Origin: Anseranas semipalmata
Taxonomy: Eukaryota; Chordata; Aves; Anseriformes; Anseranatidae
Assembly: GCA_013399115.1 (NCBI GenBank)
Contig: VXAA01004298.1
Coordinates: forward strand, 657,460 to 721,459
Length of the DNA stretch: 64,000 bases
Direction: 5' to 3'
Below are positions 37,701-49,318 of this stretch, piece by piece. Under the pieces are notes generated by a model. The model searched no databases and was not told the DNA's origin. It was given only the letters and a program-made list of their open reading frames with translations. Numbering within the stretch: position 1 is the first letter of the stretch; the number at the start of each line of letters is the position of its first letter. The position numbers were made by a program, and so were the translations under genes.

Positions 37701-39089
37701 AGAACGTGGCTTCTCCTTCAGGCAAAATCTGAGGAGGCTAACGCTGGACCTAACACTGACAGAAACTATAGCCTGAAATACGGAATCTGAATCCCCTATG
37801 AGGAAAGGTATCCTCACATATCCTTATCTGTTAATTACAATTCTAATTAGTGGCTTTAGTTTGCAACTTCCATTGCATTGCTCCCTTATGTTACAGACAG
37901 ACCTTTGGGAGTAAGAAATCTGCAGTTGGAAAGGGATGCTGGGGCAGTCAATTGTTCCATTAGCTCACATGAATTGCATGGGGAAAAAATTAAAATAAAT
38001 GCAATCTGGCACTTCGTTCAGTCTGCTGCTTCACATGCCACAGCGTGGAAACCTCTGCAAAATCACAGAGGATAAGTTTTAGAAAAGAAGTCCTTGCAGT
38101 GCGTTCCCACTACCAGTTACCCTGTCAAAGGACTAAAGTAATATACTTATCACAAGGCAATTTTTTTCTTGCTTGTATGGGACCTTTTTTTAACATGATA
38201 CTGTAATCAAAGATAAAAGCAACCTTCTGGCTCCACCATATCTCAACCTCCACTTCCAAAAGCAGTAACTTTTAAGAAAGGCAATAAAATAAATTTCCCT
38301 CAATCCAGAAGTGCCTCCTATCTACCTTTATTACCTACCGCAACAGCAATAGTTCAAGAACATTCAAAGTTGTCACCCATACCCCCTGCAAAGGCAGTTT
38401 TGCATTTGCAGCACCAATATTCAGCCTGAGAATCACAGTCTACCTCACTTTCACTTGCACCTCCTTTCAGCCCTTCCCTCTGACTGACAGAAAAATAATT
38501 TAGAGTAATATAATTCACAGTAAACACAGGTACTGAAGAAGGTCAAGTAAAAATTCACTTTGTGCTGGAAGAACTAATAATAAGAAGACCAGAGCTATTA
38601 AATACAGATTTTCTCACAAGAATAGACATGTGACTGAATCTAATGGAATTTTTAATTTTTGAAGACTGTTTCTTTTTAGGGAAGTAGTCTAAAATCCATG
38701 CAAGCCTAGAAAAAAATAAATCTGAGCATCTAATATATGGAAAGTTTCTGAAATTATATCCCTGACTGATGGACTTGTGAAAGGAAACAGTCATAAACAT
38801 AACACAACCTTGTCTTTCTGTTGAACAACAACAAAACTTATCTTCGCGCTTGCTGGGAACAGACTTTTTTCACTCACGTTCATTTAGGGTCAGACTGACA
38901 TATCCCTACTCAAAAGGAAATATGTGTTATTCTTAAAAACAGTAATGTGGGAGTCAAGAAATGATTCTTATCACCCTGGTAAATGATTTTAATTTTAAAG
39001 CCCCAAAGGTACTATGAACTTTTAATATTAGAGGAGTAATGCTGAGTCCATTCACCAGCTTGACATATCCCAGAGGAAGAAATTGGGTA
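34797..39089. other. AT-rich unique DNA
   Basis: No gene is supported. A short GC-richer, CpG-containing patch at about 36855-36950 includes a CCAAT-box-like ggccaatcagc and might be a small regulatory element. A 68-codon frame from an ATG at 36537 runs into a donor-like CCAG|GTATGA, but no acceptor or protein family supports it. The microexon candidate at 37595-37618 is listed separately. Confidence 0.4.
37595..37618 (+). other. Candidate 24-nt microexon
   Basis: A textbook acceptor (ctttcattttctccaacAG) is followed 24 nt later by a textbook donor (CAGAG|GTGAGT). A reading through it gives EIAEVDR. Both signals are unusually strong, but a microexon cannot be supported by coding content. An alternative acceptor three bases downstream would make it 21 nt. 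Confidence 0.2.
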
Positions 39090-39266
39090 AATTCCTCAGC
39101 TGACACTATGTACAATGAAATGCATGAGGCTTCATGGATTTACAGCAAAGGCGGACTCGATCCAGAGACAGTTAAATGACTTGCCTGCAGATACAAAATG
39201 AGTCATCAGTGGAGACGATACACATCTTGACAGCTCCCTGGCTCAGCCCACTTTGTCCACTGTGAG
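39090..39266 (+). mobile_element. MIR/CORE-SINE-like fossil
   Basis: The order ggatttacagc ... gagacagttaaatgacttgcc ... acaaaatgagtcatcagtgg ... cagctccctggctcagccca ... tttgtccactgtgag follows the MIR-type plan (ttacagatg..., gaggttaagtgacttgccc, agtggcagag, then a degenerate tail ending in a ccact word). It is heavily decayed. The first 45 bases (cctcagctgacactatgta and onward) may instead belong to one of the palindromic repeats. Confidence 0.6.
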
Positions 39267-40269
39267 CTTTTTGTGAGCGTGCTGGCAGAGGTCTGTCATT
39301 CAGCAGAGCCCGCTATCTTTGCAGTTTAATTTTCTTGTCTCTGTAGCCATTGTTTCATTCCTTATTGCCCTAAGTGAGAAAGTGGTGTACGACCCTAAAT
39401 GGCAGAATGTCATGTATGGGTTTTTAAAGTTACTTTGAACTTCAGTCATGAACTGGTATTTGGAAACATCTAATAGTGAGAAGAGTTGAAATGCTGTACA
39501 GCCAGAGTCACAGCTTTGAGATACCAGTTACAAATAATAATACGAAGATGCAAGAAAAAGCAAGAGGGACTGAACCAGCTATGTTCTCATTGTGACTGCC
39601 ACAAATGCTAGTTAAACCTGTTGCTCTTTAGTCCTGGTTGAGCTTTTGTGCATCACAATACCTTCTGTTCATGCTGTAATGGAAGTCTGGCATTCTGAAC
39701 AAGCAAAGATAAGTACTTAGTGTGCTAATTATAGGTCCAGATGTTTTCAATAAATTTGTTTTAGCCCAAAATAATTTTTCTACAGCTATGGATATGCACT
39801 TTGCTGTCTGGCCAATCCCTGTGAGTTTGATTTCAATAGTTTTTCCTGACTGATGACAATGTCCTCAGAATTCACTTATTTTTTTTCTTTTAAATAATAT
39901 ATAATTATCAATAACACTTCTTTCTCTAGATATAATTAGGCTGGTCTAATGCTTCCTGTTATAAACTAATATGTCTAGCTGTTTATAAACACAAGCACAT
40001 GCCCCATCTGAATTTAAGAGGAAGTTAAAAAAAAAAAAGTTTTAACCAGTTTGAAGTACAAAATTAAGACAAAATATTTTTTCCCATTAAAAATAATCTA
40101 ACTCTGGCAATTATGTGACACTCAAAATCACTGTGATACACAGCAGAAGTTTGAAACATGGCAGGCCAGACACCTGGGTTACTCATACCAGAGAGATGCT
40201 TTTAATGAAGATGCAAGATTTTTTTTAGTAGAAATTTGTTATCTGAACTCCCTACAGATTCCATCTGCC

Positions 40270-40640
40270 ATGAACATGCTTCAGCACCAAGCTGCAAGAC
40301 CTGATGGGGGATATTTCCTCACTTCAGGAGACTCCACAGCTCCAGCACCCCCCACACATACCCTGTGAGGCTGTGGCTGTCCGAGGAGCTGCTGCAGGGG
40401 CTCAGGTGTAGAGAAGGAGGCAGAGCCAGCTGGATGCTTCCTGGCGGTATAGAGAAAACCGAGTTCTGCTGCCCTGAAGATGAGAAGCAAAACACAACGG
40501 GGGACCGAAAGAGCGGGAGAGGAGGGCAGCCCTGGAAAAGACTCTGCTGCTGGTGGTGGGATGGGACAAGTGAAGTAGTGACTGCTGCAAGCAAGAGCCA
40601 GCTCCCTCACTGCAGTCCTGATTCCCCCATCAACTACAGA
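40270..40640. other. GC-elevated block with multi-frame open reading
   Basis: GC rises clearly above the surrounding AT-rich sequence for about 370 bases, with scattered CpG (ccgagg, ggcggt, ccgaaagagcggg). One plus frame and three overlapping minus frames stay open for 60-120 codons, which reflects scarcity of A/T-rich stops more than coding. It may be a small regulatory or old retroposed segment. No protein family or mobile element is recognised. Confidence 0.35.
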
Positions 40641-42344
40641 AGCTGCCACCCTGGCTTCAAAAATTTTGGCGCTAGCAAAGCCATCATCAGGAGGTTTACT
40701 TAATTGCTGCTTCTAAGAGTCTACTGCCAGAGGGAGCTTGCTTGTTTTCAGCTAGTCGGCCCCCACAGGAAGTGTGGCTCCAGCCTTGAATAGGTAAAAA
40801 CTAGGTATCAGTTATTTTTCACAACAGACCAGTGTTGAATTGCATGGTAAATTAGAGAAATGCTAAAGGCAAAGCATTTGCAAATTGACAGGAAAATCAT
40901 GGAGCACCTCCCCAGAAAAGCAGCTCCTGTTTTTAGTAGCGGCTGGAAGGCCTTACCTTTAGGCCACTTCAGTACCCATCACATTTCTCCACACTGCCAT
41001 AGGAAACACAGCTTGAAGCTCTCCGGGCACAGAAAGTCCAGCTGAAGGGGAAGGTTCTTTACCCTTACACTGTGGCCCGCACCTGAAATCGGATGGCCAG
41101 GTGAAAAGGTGGGATCACTGAGGTGAAAATAAAGGTGAACTCACTCAGCTAAAGCTACTGGAACGAGTAAGACAAAACAGACCTCCAGCTGTAGTCCACT
41201 AACACACACACACAACTAATTTTGCAGCAAGCAGAGTATCAGGGGAGAAAAGGCCTGGGTGCTTGCTTCACTGTCAGACACAAAATCCAGTGGGAAAATA
41301 CATTCCCATACAAATGCTTTCTGTCATTGGTAAACTTAAGAAAAATACCATCTAACATCAGCTTCTTTTTCCTCCCAGTTTGCCCTGGACTTTATACCAC
41401 AAATCTGGTATGCAGCATTTGGCACCAAATCAGCATTAAAAGAAAATGCATTTTGCTCTCATCTTGGAAGGAGCCCATGATTTAGTTCCATTTAAGTTTC
41501 TCTGAAGTGGCTCCGATCTGAAAGCAGAAATCGGTGCACTGCGCATGCACACTGGAACAGGGCCCCAGAACAGCTTCTGCAGCACCGACGTACAGTGACT
41601 TCCACAGTCACTAGTGACATTTTAAAGAAGTAATACAGGCAGAGGAATAACATTTGCATGACTTTACACTTTTTTTAGAGAAATGAAAGAAAATAGAAAA
41701 TTTAATCCGCCTCTCATTCAAGTCCATTTTCCACAGGTGGTGGCCAGTATTGCATGAGGCGAACACTTCCAAATCAAGGCAGAAGTGCACAACAGACCAC
41801 TTTTGCAGTGAAGCACTGCAATAGGCAGGTCTTCCTGGGTCAGCATTGTGTCCTTCAGTCCCACATGAAGACCTCAACCATCTCTACTGCTTTGCACGGC
41901 AATTGCAGTTCTTATCTGCTGTCCTCTATACAAAGCTAGGATATGCTATGTGCATGTTGACACCAACAAAACACACAGAGAAGCAGAAAATTAGAAAACA
42001 GGAAGAAACCCACACAATTGTCTTTCAAAATTGCCAAGAATTCCAAAGAGGCCATTGTCTCTTTGACTTTCTTTTACGTATTTATTTTTACAAGACACTT
42101 GCACATCTGCTATGTAAGAGAAATTAATACCAGTGTGAAATGATACTTGCTGTTTAACTTAATGAAAAATTGAGAAAACATGTTGTGTTCAATTTATGTA
42201 GAACACAGTTTTCTATAGGAATTTTGACTAAATACATAAGATTATTTTTTTCTTAAACATTTTGCCCTAATTTTAAACATATATACATAGGAAAATGATA
42301 CGTTAATGAAAATAAACAAAGTCAAGTCAATTTTAGATAAACAG

Positions 42345-42365
42345 TAATAATAATAATAATAATAA
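42345..42365. repeat. (TAA)7 microsatellite
   Basis: Seven uninterrupted taa units are followed by a ggggg run. It is a trinucleotide repeat and is probably polymorphic. Confidence 0.95.
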
Positions 42366-43042
42366 GGGGGAAAAAAAGGAAATGGAAACTTGAAATTTGT
42401 TTTAGTAAGAAAGCAGTTGGGAGGCCCAAAATTGCAAACTGCCAAAAAAAACTCCCAAAACTGCCAACTGCATTCTGCAAGAATTTAAATTACACTATTT
42501 CTTCGCGCAATTCATCCCAGTGACTAAATCAAGACGCAAGAACAGAAACAAAGAAACGTAACAGGATTTACTCCAGCATAATCCACTCTTGTGGAAGGAG
42601 CCAAACATGATAAATGTGCTGAACACATCATGCTGGAGTGCGTCCTGCACTACTCACTCGCGTGAGTAGCTTTCCATTGTACTGCAAGTCAAAGCGATGT
42701 GACCTAACAACCCTTAACAACTTCACATGGGGCAACCTGCCACAGACATCTCACGTGGAACTGCACACCACAGGGGAGGCCTGGCCTTCCTGGGAATCGA
42801 AACTACAAAGGCTTTGGCTTAGCTGAGTGTTTTCCTGGAAAGGACAAATGTGCTTAACTGAGCTAAGTGTAAGATATGTAAATTAATAACAAGCTAGACA
42901 ATCCATATCCATAATAACATGCAACCACAGCTAGCAGGTGTGACATGGACTTTTTAATCCATATTTTAAGCCAGGCTATAATATACCATGCAACTTGCAG
43001 AGATTTGTGACTTGGGTTCATTTATGCTTTCCCCTTCTCTAG

Positions 43043-43174
43043 GTTTCTATGGCAATCATCTCTTGTTTTGGAAGACAGTCCCTCACGAACACTCCCACCT
43101 TTTCATTTCAAAGAGACAGGATATCAAGGCATACCAGTTCAATCTAGGCCTAGGTCTGTTAGAGCCAGAATGAG
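43043..43174 (+). other. Candidate 132-nt exon with strong splice sites
   Basis: A strong acceptor (tatgctttccccttctctAG) and a strong donor (GAATGAG|GTGAGC) bound 132 nt. One frame is open for 43 codons and then meets TGA immediately before the donor. If transcribed, it would be either a noncoding RNA exon or a coding exon whose stop sits next to the splice junction. No protein family is recognised. The pairing of two high-quality signals at normal exon spacing is the reason for listing it. Confidence 0.28.
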
Positions 43175-46152
43175 GTGAGCTCTGCTACAAGTGCCCGTTA
43201 TCAGTAAATACAGCTGATTATAATGATAGCAGCAGTCATTGATAAAATTTGAGATCTGGCCCTCATATGCATGGTAAATAAATTTAAGCATAAATGTTCA
43301 GTGGAAGACAAAATAGCTGGGGAAGAGAAAGCCAGTAATAGGAGCAGAGGCTAGCTAGTGTGCATTTCCAGTCTTGCAAGACTTACAAAGAAAGGAAAAT
43401 ATTGTTGACAATACCTACACTAAGATAAACATGAGCAAGAAGCACTGCTGTCTCAGGAACAGAGAACAAATAATTCTAAGGGTAAAACCACCACACAAGT
43501 GTGTTTCAAGTGATCATGCACGCATTAAGGTTATCCAAGAAAAACATTTTCAGCTATTCCACCATCAGAGTCTTGGGGCACATTTTCAAGTGAGGTGGTG
43601 GAACAAGAAATTTACTTTCACTTACAGCTGTGTAGAGTAAGTTCCATGAAAGTGACCGCATGATCTTGTTAGATGAAGCGAGGGACTGTAACTAATGGCA
43701 CAGTAAGCCTTTTCCCCTGCTTTTATTTTATGACATAAAAGGAATTTATTTAACTTGTATACATTGAGATCTGTGTGACTGTGGAGGATGTGACTGTCAG
43801 GGACCTCACAAGAAAGCAAATAAGATGGAGATCCCCATTTCCACCACCAAAGTCATATTAGTCATAATATCATATAAACATGATCTTTAAATCAAATCCT
43901 TTGCTGCATCAGCATCAATATCATACAGGATCAAAACAATATAAACAATATCAAAAACTTATTAAAATTGCCTAGATGATAAAACATTTTGAACTAGAGA
44001 CTTGGCACTAATAACCTTTCAGCTAATTTGAAACCGCAAAAGAATGAAAACAAAATATCAGTATGCAGACTGACCCCTTAGCATCCTGAGTATTTGTTAC
44101 ACCAACATATTAATTATCTACATGCTTAAGACTTCTTAAGTGCTTGGTGACCCTGTGTGAAACTAGAACCGGAAAAGAGGCGGTGAGATGTGGAACATAG
44201 TTTTTGGTAATAATTAGCATTCAAGTTTCACTTCATGTGGTATATCCTGTATAGCTTGATTTGTTTGTTGAAGCTGAAGCTTAAAACCTATAACTAAAGA
44301 TACATTTCATGATATTTCTGATGAAAACTACTAGGTTTCAAAGAAAAATGATATTTCAGAATTTATATTATTATATATGGAAGTAAAAATATGTAATTTT
44401 TATACTCAAACCTTTTCATGCAAAGGCATACCTTAAGCCTAAAAAGTAGCTTATTCAACACCACTCGGCTAGTATTTAGATTCGTATAGCTTATAGATGA
44501 GTGAAATCCTTCTATCTTCAGAATATTTGCAGATAGATGGTTAGTTAAAACAATACTCGAAAACAAAATTTTGATTAAAGATAACATCTTAAAACTATGT
44601 GCATTTTCATGTGTTTACTATATATTCACAGTCTTATGAGTATTTCCCGTGACAGTTTTCTATCCCTGAACAGTGGCATATTTTTCATATTTTTAAGACA
44701 ACAAACATTTTGCTATTGAATTTTTATTGCTTCACTTGTGAGCTGTAAAGATTTATAGCTGGTCTCAATTGGTCTCAGAAGCATGACTAACGCTAGGGTA
44801 TTGCTCTCAGAAGTCACTGAGAAGTTGTAGATTACAAAACATTTGCAGTGACCATTTTTGTAATTTTAGCCTTTGTTAAAATACTGAATCTGTGATTAGA
44901 ATTTCTCTGCACTAGTAGTCCTTTGGTTGCAATAAATTAAGGATCCTGGGTGTTGAATGAAAAACTCTGTTCAGCTCAGATACAGCAAAAGGGTATATAA
45001 TAACCCAACAAAATGCACTCATTCTTCAAAGGGTTTGGTCCTTTACTTTGTACCTGGCCGTTTAGTTAAAGGGGCTTCATTTTCAGAACCAATCGATACT
45101 GTGATTTCCATGGAGGTCATAGAGGAACAGTACACACCTCAAAACATCAGCTACCCCTTCACACTCTAAATAGCATTCCAAGGAACTTCTCTTAATCCAA
45201 AATCACAGAAACCCTGGTGCAGCTGCTTTTCAACCCCAAAGAAGTCTGAAGCCACAAGGGGCTTTCTAACTTGAGTGCTGCGGGGACTTCTTCAGCTCTG
45301 GCCCAGGGCAGTGCATGGGAGCTGGGTTCACCACACCCCTCATCATCTCATGACATCTGAAAATCAAATCTCCCATCTCTAAGGGGAGCTTCTTACCTGG
45401 CTGGTGACAGGTGACTCTGGAGATGAGAATGGGACAGCCATACCAACTTCCCTTCCTAGATCTGGGCTGCTGTGAATTAAAGAAAGAGACAATGGCCATA
45501 AATACATCATTTAAGAAGGAGAGAAGCTCTGTAGCCTTTGGCTTCATAGCCTTGTGGAGCTGTCAAGCTGCTGCAGGGCAAGATTTTGCATATAAATGAA
45601 TGCTGCAGGGTGATTGTCCCAGAATAATAATGGCTTCTATCCAGCACCTACTTACCTCCTCCCCAGATTGACAAGAATAAAAGCTGGTATCTAGATTTGA
45701 GGGAAAATGAAGAGGATACAACTTGGGATTTAAATAAATGAAGATATTGCCCCTGATTATAGGATTTGCAGAGTAGATTAGCCTGCACGCAGCCTCCACA
45801 CCACCAGAACTCTACTGCTACCAACACCTGAGGCAGCCTCAGGGAAAATCCCTCTGGTAATGCAGTCACTGTTAGCTTCAGGTAATACTTAAGTATTGAA
45901 AATGTGCTAGCTGCTCGGGGGCAACTGGTCATGGAGAGATCACGTATTCGTCCCAACTTGATGATGTGATTCTTACAGAGGGAAATGATTTTTTCTATAT
46001 TGTCATTATTTTTGTTGCCAATTTTCCTAATAAATTACCAAGATTAAGAACTATGTCAAAAGCCAAATTTCACATACAAAGGGTGAGGGAAAACTCACTA
46101 AAATTTGATTTTCCTCATCATTGGTTCTTTCGTATCCCAATAATCCATTTTG
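43175..46152. other. AT-rich DNA, one candidate exon inside
   Basis: Apart from the minus-strand candidate exon at 45398-45469, nothing is recognised. The phrase gagatctggccct near 43250 recalls the palindromic repeat arms but is too short to call. Confidence 0.45.
45398..45469 (-). other. Candidate 72-nt exon, minus strand
   Basis: On the minus strand a near-ideal acceptor (ttgtctctttctttaattcacAG) precedes 72 nt and a near-ideal donor (AGCCAG|GTAAGA). Two frames are open. One, beginning at the second exon base and exiting in phase 0, gives GMAVPFSSPESPVTSQ near its end. The other gives RSRKGSWYGCPILISR in its first half. An acceptor shift of 3 nt (CAG repeat) is possible. The CpG-dense islet at 46770-46965 lies about 1.3 kb upstream in the minus sense, compatible with a promoter and first intron. 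That link is inference. The protein is not recognised. Confidence 0.38.
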
Positions 46153-46247
46153 GGGACAGATTCTAATCTCAGGCGCAGCGTGGGCATCTCAACATACCTA
46201 AGAAAAATCTGTTACTGTGCATCATGCGTGATATTAGAATCTGGCCC
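46153..46247. repeat. Palindromic MITE-like element with terminal inverted repeats
   Basis: The left end gggacagattctaatctc (46153-46170) and the reverse complement of the right end, gggccagattctaatatc (46247-46230), agree at 16 of 18 positions, enclosing about 60 bases. This is the clearest inverted-repeat structure in the window. The phrase 'agaatctggccc' also ends the other palindromic copies I recall from amniotes. It looks like a non-autonomous element with no coding capacity. The transposase source is unknown to me. Confidence 0.7.
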
Positions 46248-46707
46248 TTCTATTGTAGATGGAACATTTGCATCAAATTCTTACGACTTTTTATAATAAC
46301 CATATTTTCTAATATTTGCAACTGTGCACATTTTTGCCTGAATTGCCTTTCGTTCACAGATGGCAATTATGAAAAGCCCTCACATATGGCATCTACAAAA
46401 ATAAATTTGTCTAAGGCTATGAGCGTACAAATGCACCACAAAGCATGGCACTCTATTGCAGTCCCTGTTCTGAGAACTTGGGCCCTGCCTTGAAGTCAAC
46501 TGGTAACATTAGAACCTACGTCAGACCCAAGCACTGTGGATCGCTACGATTTTTCCTCAGTTTTCTTTTTTTTTGAGAGCAAACAAAGTTTCTGACTGTA
46601 TCCAAGAAACCCTCGGGGGATACATTTAACTTTATATAAAGGATTAGCCCCAGGAAGAGCAATCACATCTCTAACCATTTGGATGGATCATCACCATTTT
46701 GTTTGGA

Positions 46708-46723
46708 TTTTTTTTTTTTTTTT
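46708..46723. repeat. Poly-T run (16) beside the CpG islet
   Basis: A 16-base T homopolymer (poly-A on the minus strand) lies about 50 bases left of the CpG-dense islet. That makes a retroposed minus-strand transcript conceivable, but I found no target-site duplication. Confidence 0.85.
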
Positions 46724-46769
46724 AAATCTCCAGTCAGTATGTGAGTACACACACACGAGGCATAATACA

Positions 46770-46965
46770 GTCTGCAGCAGGTGGCCTTTCTGACCCACGG
46801 CTTTCCACCTCTTTCCCCAGACGGTGAGGCCAAGCCTGAGCCCTGGCCCAGGCCTGCTTGCCGCATGCTTGCTGCCGGGCCACCTCCCGACCGTCGCGGA
46901 GCAGAGCCCGAGGGCTGGAACGGGGACCACCGGGGAGGGGCTGGTGGGCAAACACACACTGGGTA
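46770..46965. promoter_or_regulatory. Short CpG-dense islet
   Basis: Within about 190 bases there are roughly ten CpGs (for example gaccgtcgcggagc, gccgggcc, aacggggaccaccgg) and GC content is far above the surrounding AT-rich DNA. It is too short for a formal CpG island but stands out strongly in this window. Possible readings are a small promoter or enhancer (a candidate minus-strand exon lies at 45.4 kb), a GC-rich exon, or a retroposed piece, given the poly-T run at 46708-46723. Three minus-strand frames are open because stop codons are rare in such composition. Confidence 0.35.
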
Positions 46966-47793
46966 GTTGCTCTTGACCACTGCATTTCCCTAACTGTCTT
47001 CAGAACAATTTTTAGTAGTTAATTTGTCCTTCACAAAGCCATATTCTGTTTTTTGCCCATGCCTTCTCTTAAACACTTCAGTTAACTCAATTTCAGTTTC
47101 AAATACCAGCCATTCTGTTGTCAAAGGGCTGCTCAATCTAACCTCTATGTATCTGTTGTTTTTTATTAAATCCAGAGTTAAAGCACTCATGCCCTCTTAT
47201 TTTAAATTACCCACAGTTCCTTAGTCACGGTGTTTCTTTAATGTGGTCCTCCAGTCTAAATAATATTTTGCTTATAGCTATGGAGTCTCTAGAATACAGC
47301 ATTTCCTTTATTACTTTCCATGCATCTAAGATCAATGCAACTTTCTGTATTATTTAATGGTCATAAAATTTCAAAATGTTAAGAGCTGGATAAATGTGTG
47401 TTATTATTTCGCTTCACTGTGATGTTTGCAGCACTTGCATTTTGATTTTTCACCTGCTACTGACTAGACTGTCATCCTGCACTGGCCTTAAGATTTACAC
47501 TTGTATTTACATAATGGTTTTCAGTGTTTCAGATCCAGCTCCAAAACCCATTTCATCTTTAAGCAGGTATCTATTTTTGGTTGTTGTTTGTTTGGGGGTG
47601 CATGCATGTGTTTTTCAGTGTTCATTATTTCATTTTTTATTTTTATTTTTTTACATTTTCCTCCAAAATTTCTCTGAAAGCCAAAATACAGATTATTATA
47701 TCAAGGCCATTAGTATTCTGGTGCTTGCTTTTCTGACTTTCAAGTCAGCTGTCTGACTACATACTATTTATTTGAGAAAAATATATATAGGAA

Positions 47794-47899
47794 AGGCTAA
47801 GTCCAAAACCTGCACTGGTGTAAATCTGCAGAACTTCCTTGGAAGCAGTGGCACTCTGCCCATCTCGGTTAAATCTACGGCAGGTGATGATTTGGCCTG
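47794..47899. repeat. Ancient palindromic repeat copy
   Basis: The left arm aggctaagtccaaaacctgc plus actggtgtaaatctgcag mirrors the right arm ggttaaatctacggcaggtg plus atgatttggcctg, read in reverse complement. Between them lies a decayed 'aactccattgaagtcaatgg' centre (gaacttccttggaagcagtgg). The phrase gtgtaaatctg...ttccttggaag is diagnostic of the old amniote palindromic repeat family. It is one of the best preserved copies here. Confidence 0.72.
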
Positions 47900-49318
47900 A
47901 AAGTGTTAACCCTTCTACTTGCCTTTAGCACACACTTCATTAAAAAAGGTGAAGTTTTTTCTGGTTCTTCAGTAGACACTTTATTATCCCAAATAACCAC
48001 CAGAAAACAGCAATCTCCTCTTATGTTCTGGCTACTGCTCTAATGACTCTTGTTTTCTTTTCTAGCAGCTTTAGAAATGCCTCATTTGCCTTCATCTGGT
48101 CACTGGTAAAGACTCTCATCACTGAGCTTTTCGTCCTGCAGTATTTCCGTCCTACTGACTCAACATCCCCTTGCACCTTTAAATCACCTCTATCCCCACT
48201 GGAGGCTATCAGCCCCCCTTTTCCTACTGCTTTTCTCATCAAGTACAATAAAAGCCTTCAAATCTCTAAGCCAACTACATTTGTCTCAATTAATACCAGG
48301 AGTCTAATTTACATCGATGAAATCCTAGACTTCAATAAGTTGCACAGGATGCAAATCAGTCCACAATGTAGCCCACAAATACGTCTCTCATTATACACCA
48401 ATATAGCTGGCTTTTCCACATTAACATCCCTTTCCCTCTGTCTGACAGTAACCATCTTTTCTTGAAGAATATTCCCGAGATGTACAGTCCTCCTACCTCC
48501 TCATTTTTTACCTCTGAAAATACACCTTTCTATTATTTACAGTGGTACTGCCACTTGCTATTTGTTCCCCAACACCCTTTCAACTTTTTTCCCCTCATCA
48601 CAATAATGTTAATGCTATTGAAAGACACAGTTTTGTTTGCCATCCTGCCTTCTCATGCTATTCAATATCAAAGCTATCTCAACAGCTGCGTTGGTTCCCG
48701 TACATCTAAACCACCTTGCTTGCATTACCTCATTAAGAAAATAATAGGCTTTTTTTTTTTCATGTAAACACAGAAAAATGCAACACTACAAAATTTCAAC
48801 TGAAAGAGTCATCAGACTATACCCATCCACCTCACTTAGGTTCCTTCAAACAAAATCATCAATATACAGAGGATGTTCCAATAAGGCAGGCAGGCCTATT
48901 CTACAAACCAGTCCCAAAATATAACCTTGCAGTGGTTGTGTTAAGTATTGGCATGAGTTAACCATGAGAGAGTGCTCAGAGTCAGAATGGCATTCACTCT
49001 ATTAGTTAGGTTTTCCATGCATCCAGGCAGCAGTTCTCAGCTCGCATACACTGGGGAGAATTTAAACCAGGAGGCTCTGAAGACATGTCTATGCATGGCG
49101 GCAGTAGCCCGAGGCTGTACAGAGAAAGATGCATTTTACAACATTACAGTGAACAACATTTTAAATCAGACTATAAACACTCACGGATAGGAGCCATATT
49201 TTACTCTGTTCCTAAGTGAAGGGCAAGACTCTCTGGGTGTGTAGTGCAAATAACGTTGATAAATGTTGTTCTAACACTCTGCTTTAAATAACTGTCTTCA
49301 GGAAGAGTAAAGATCACC

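Larger units (their letters stand above)
39267..43042. other. Mixed unique DNA, locally GC-elevated
   Basis: No gene is supported. The block at 40270-40640 is GC-elevated and listed separately. An (AAT)n microsatellite lies at 42345-42365. A noncoding acceptor/donor pair on the minus strand near 40957-40995 encloses 37 nt with stops in all frames. Confidence 0.45.

Noticed and set aside
40957..40995. Minus-strand acceptor/donor pair enclosing 37 nt
   Set aside because: Stops in all three frames and no other evidence of transcription.
48043..48465. 140-codon plus-strand frame
   Set aside because: It lies in a CT-skewed block that is depleted of stop codons. The peptide is low in charge and has no motif.
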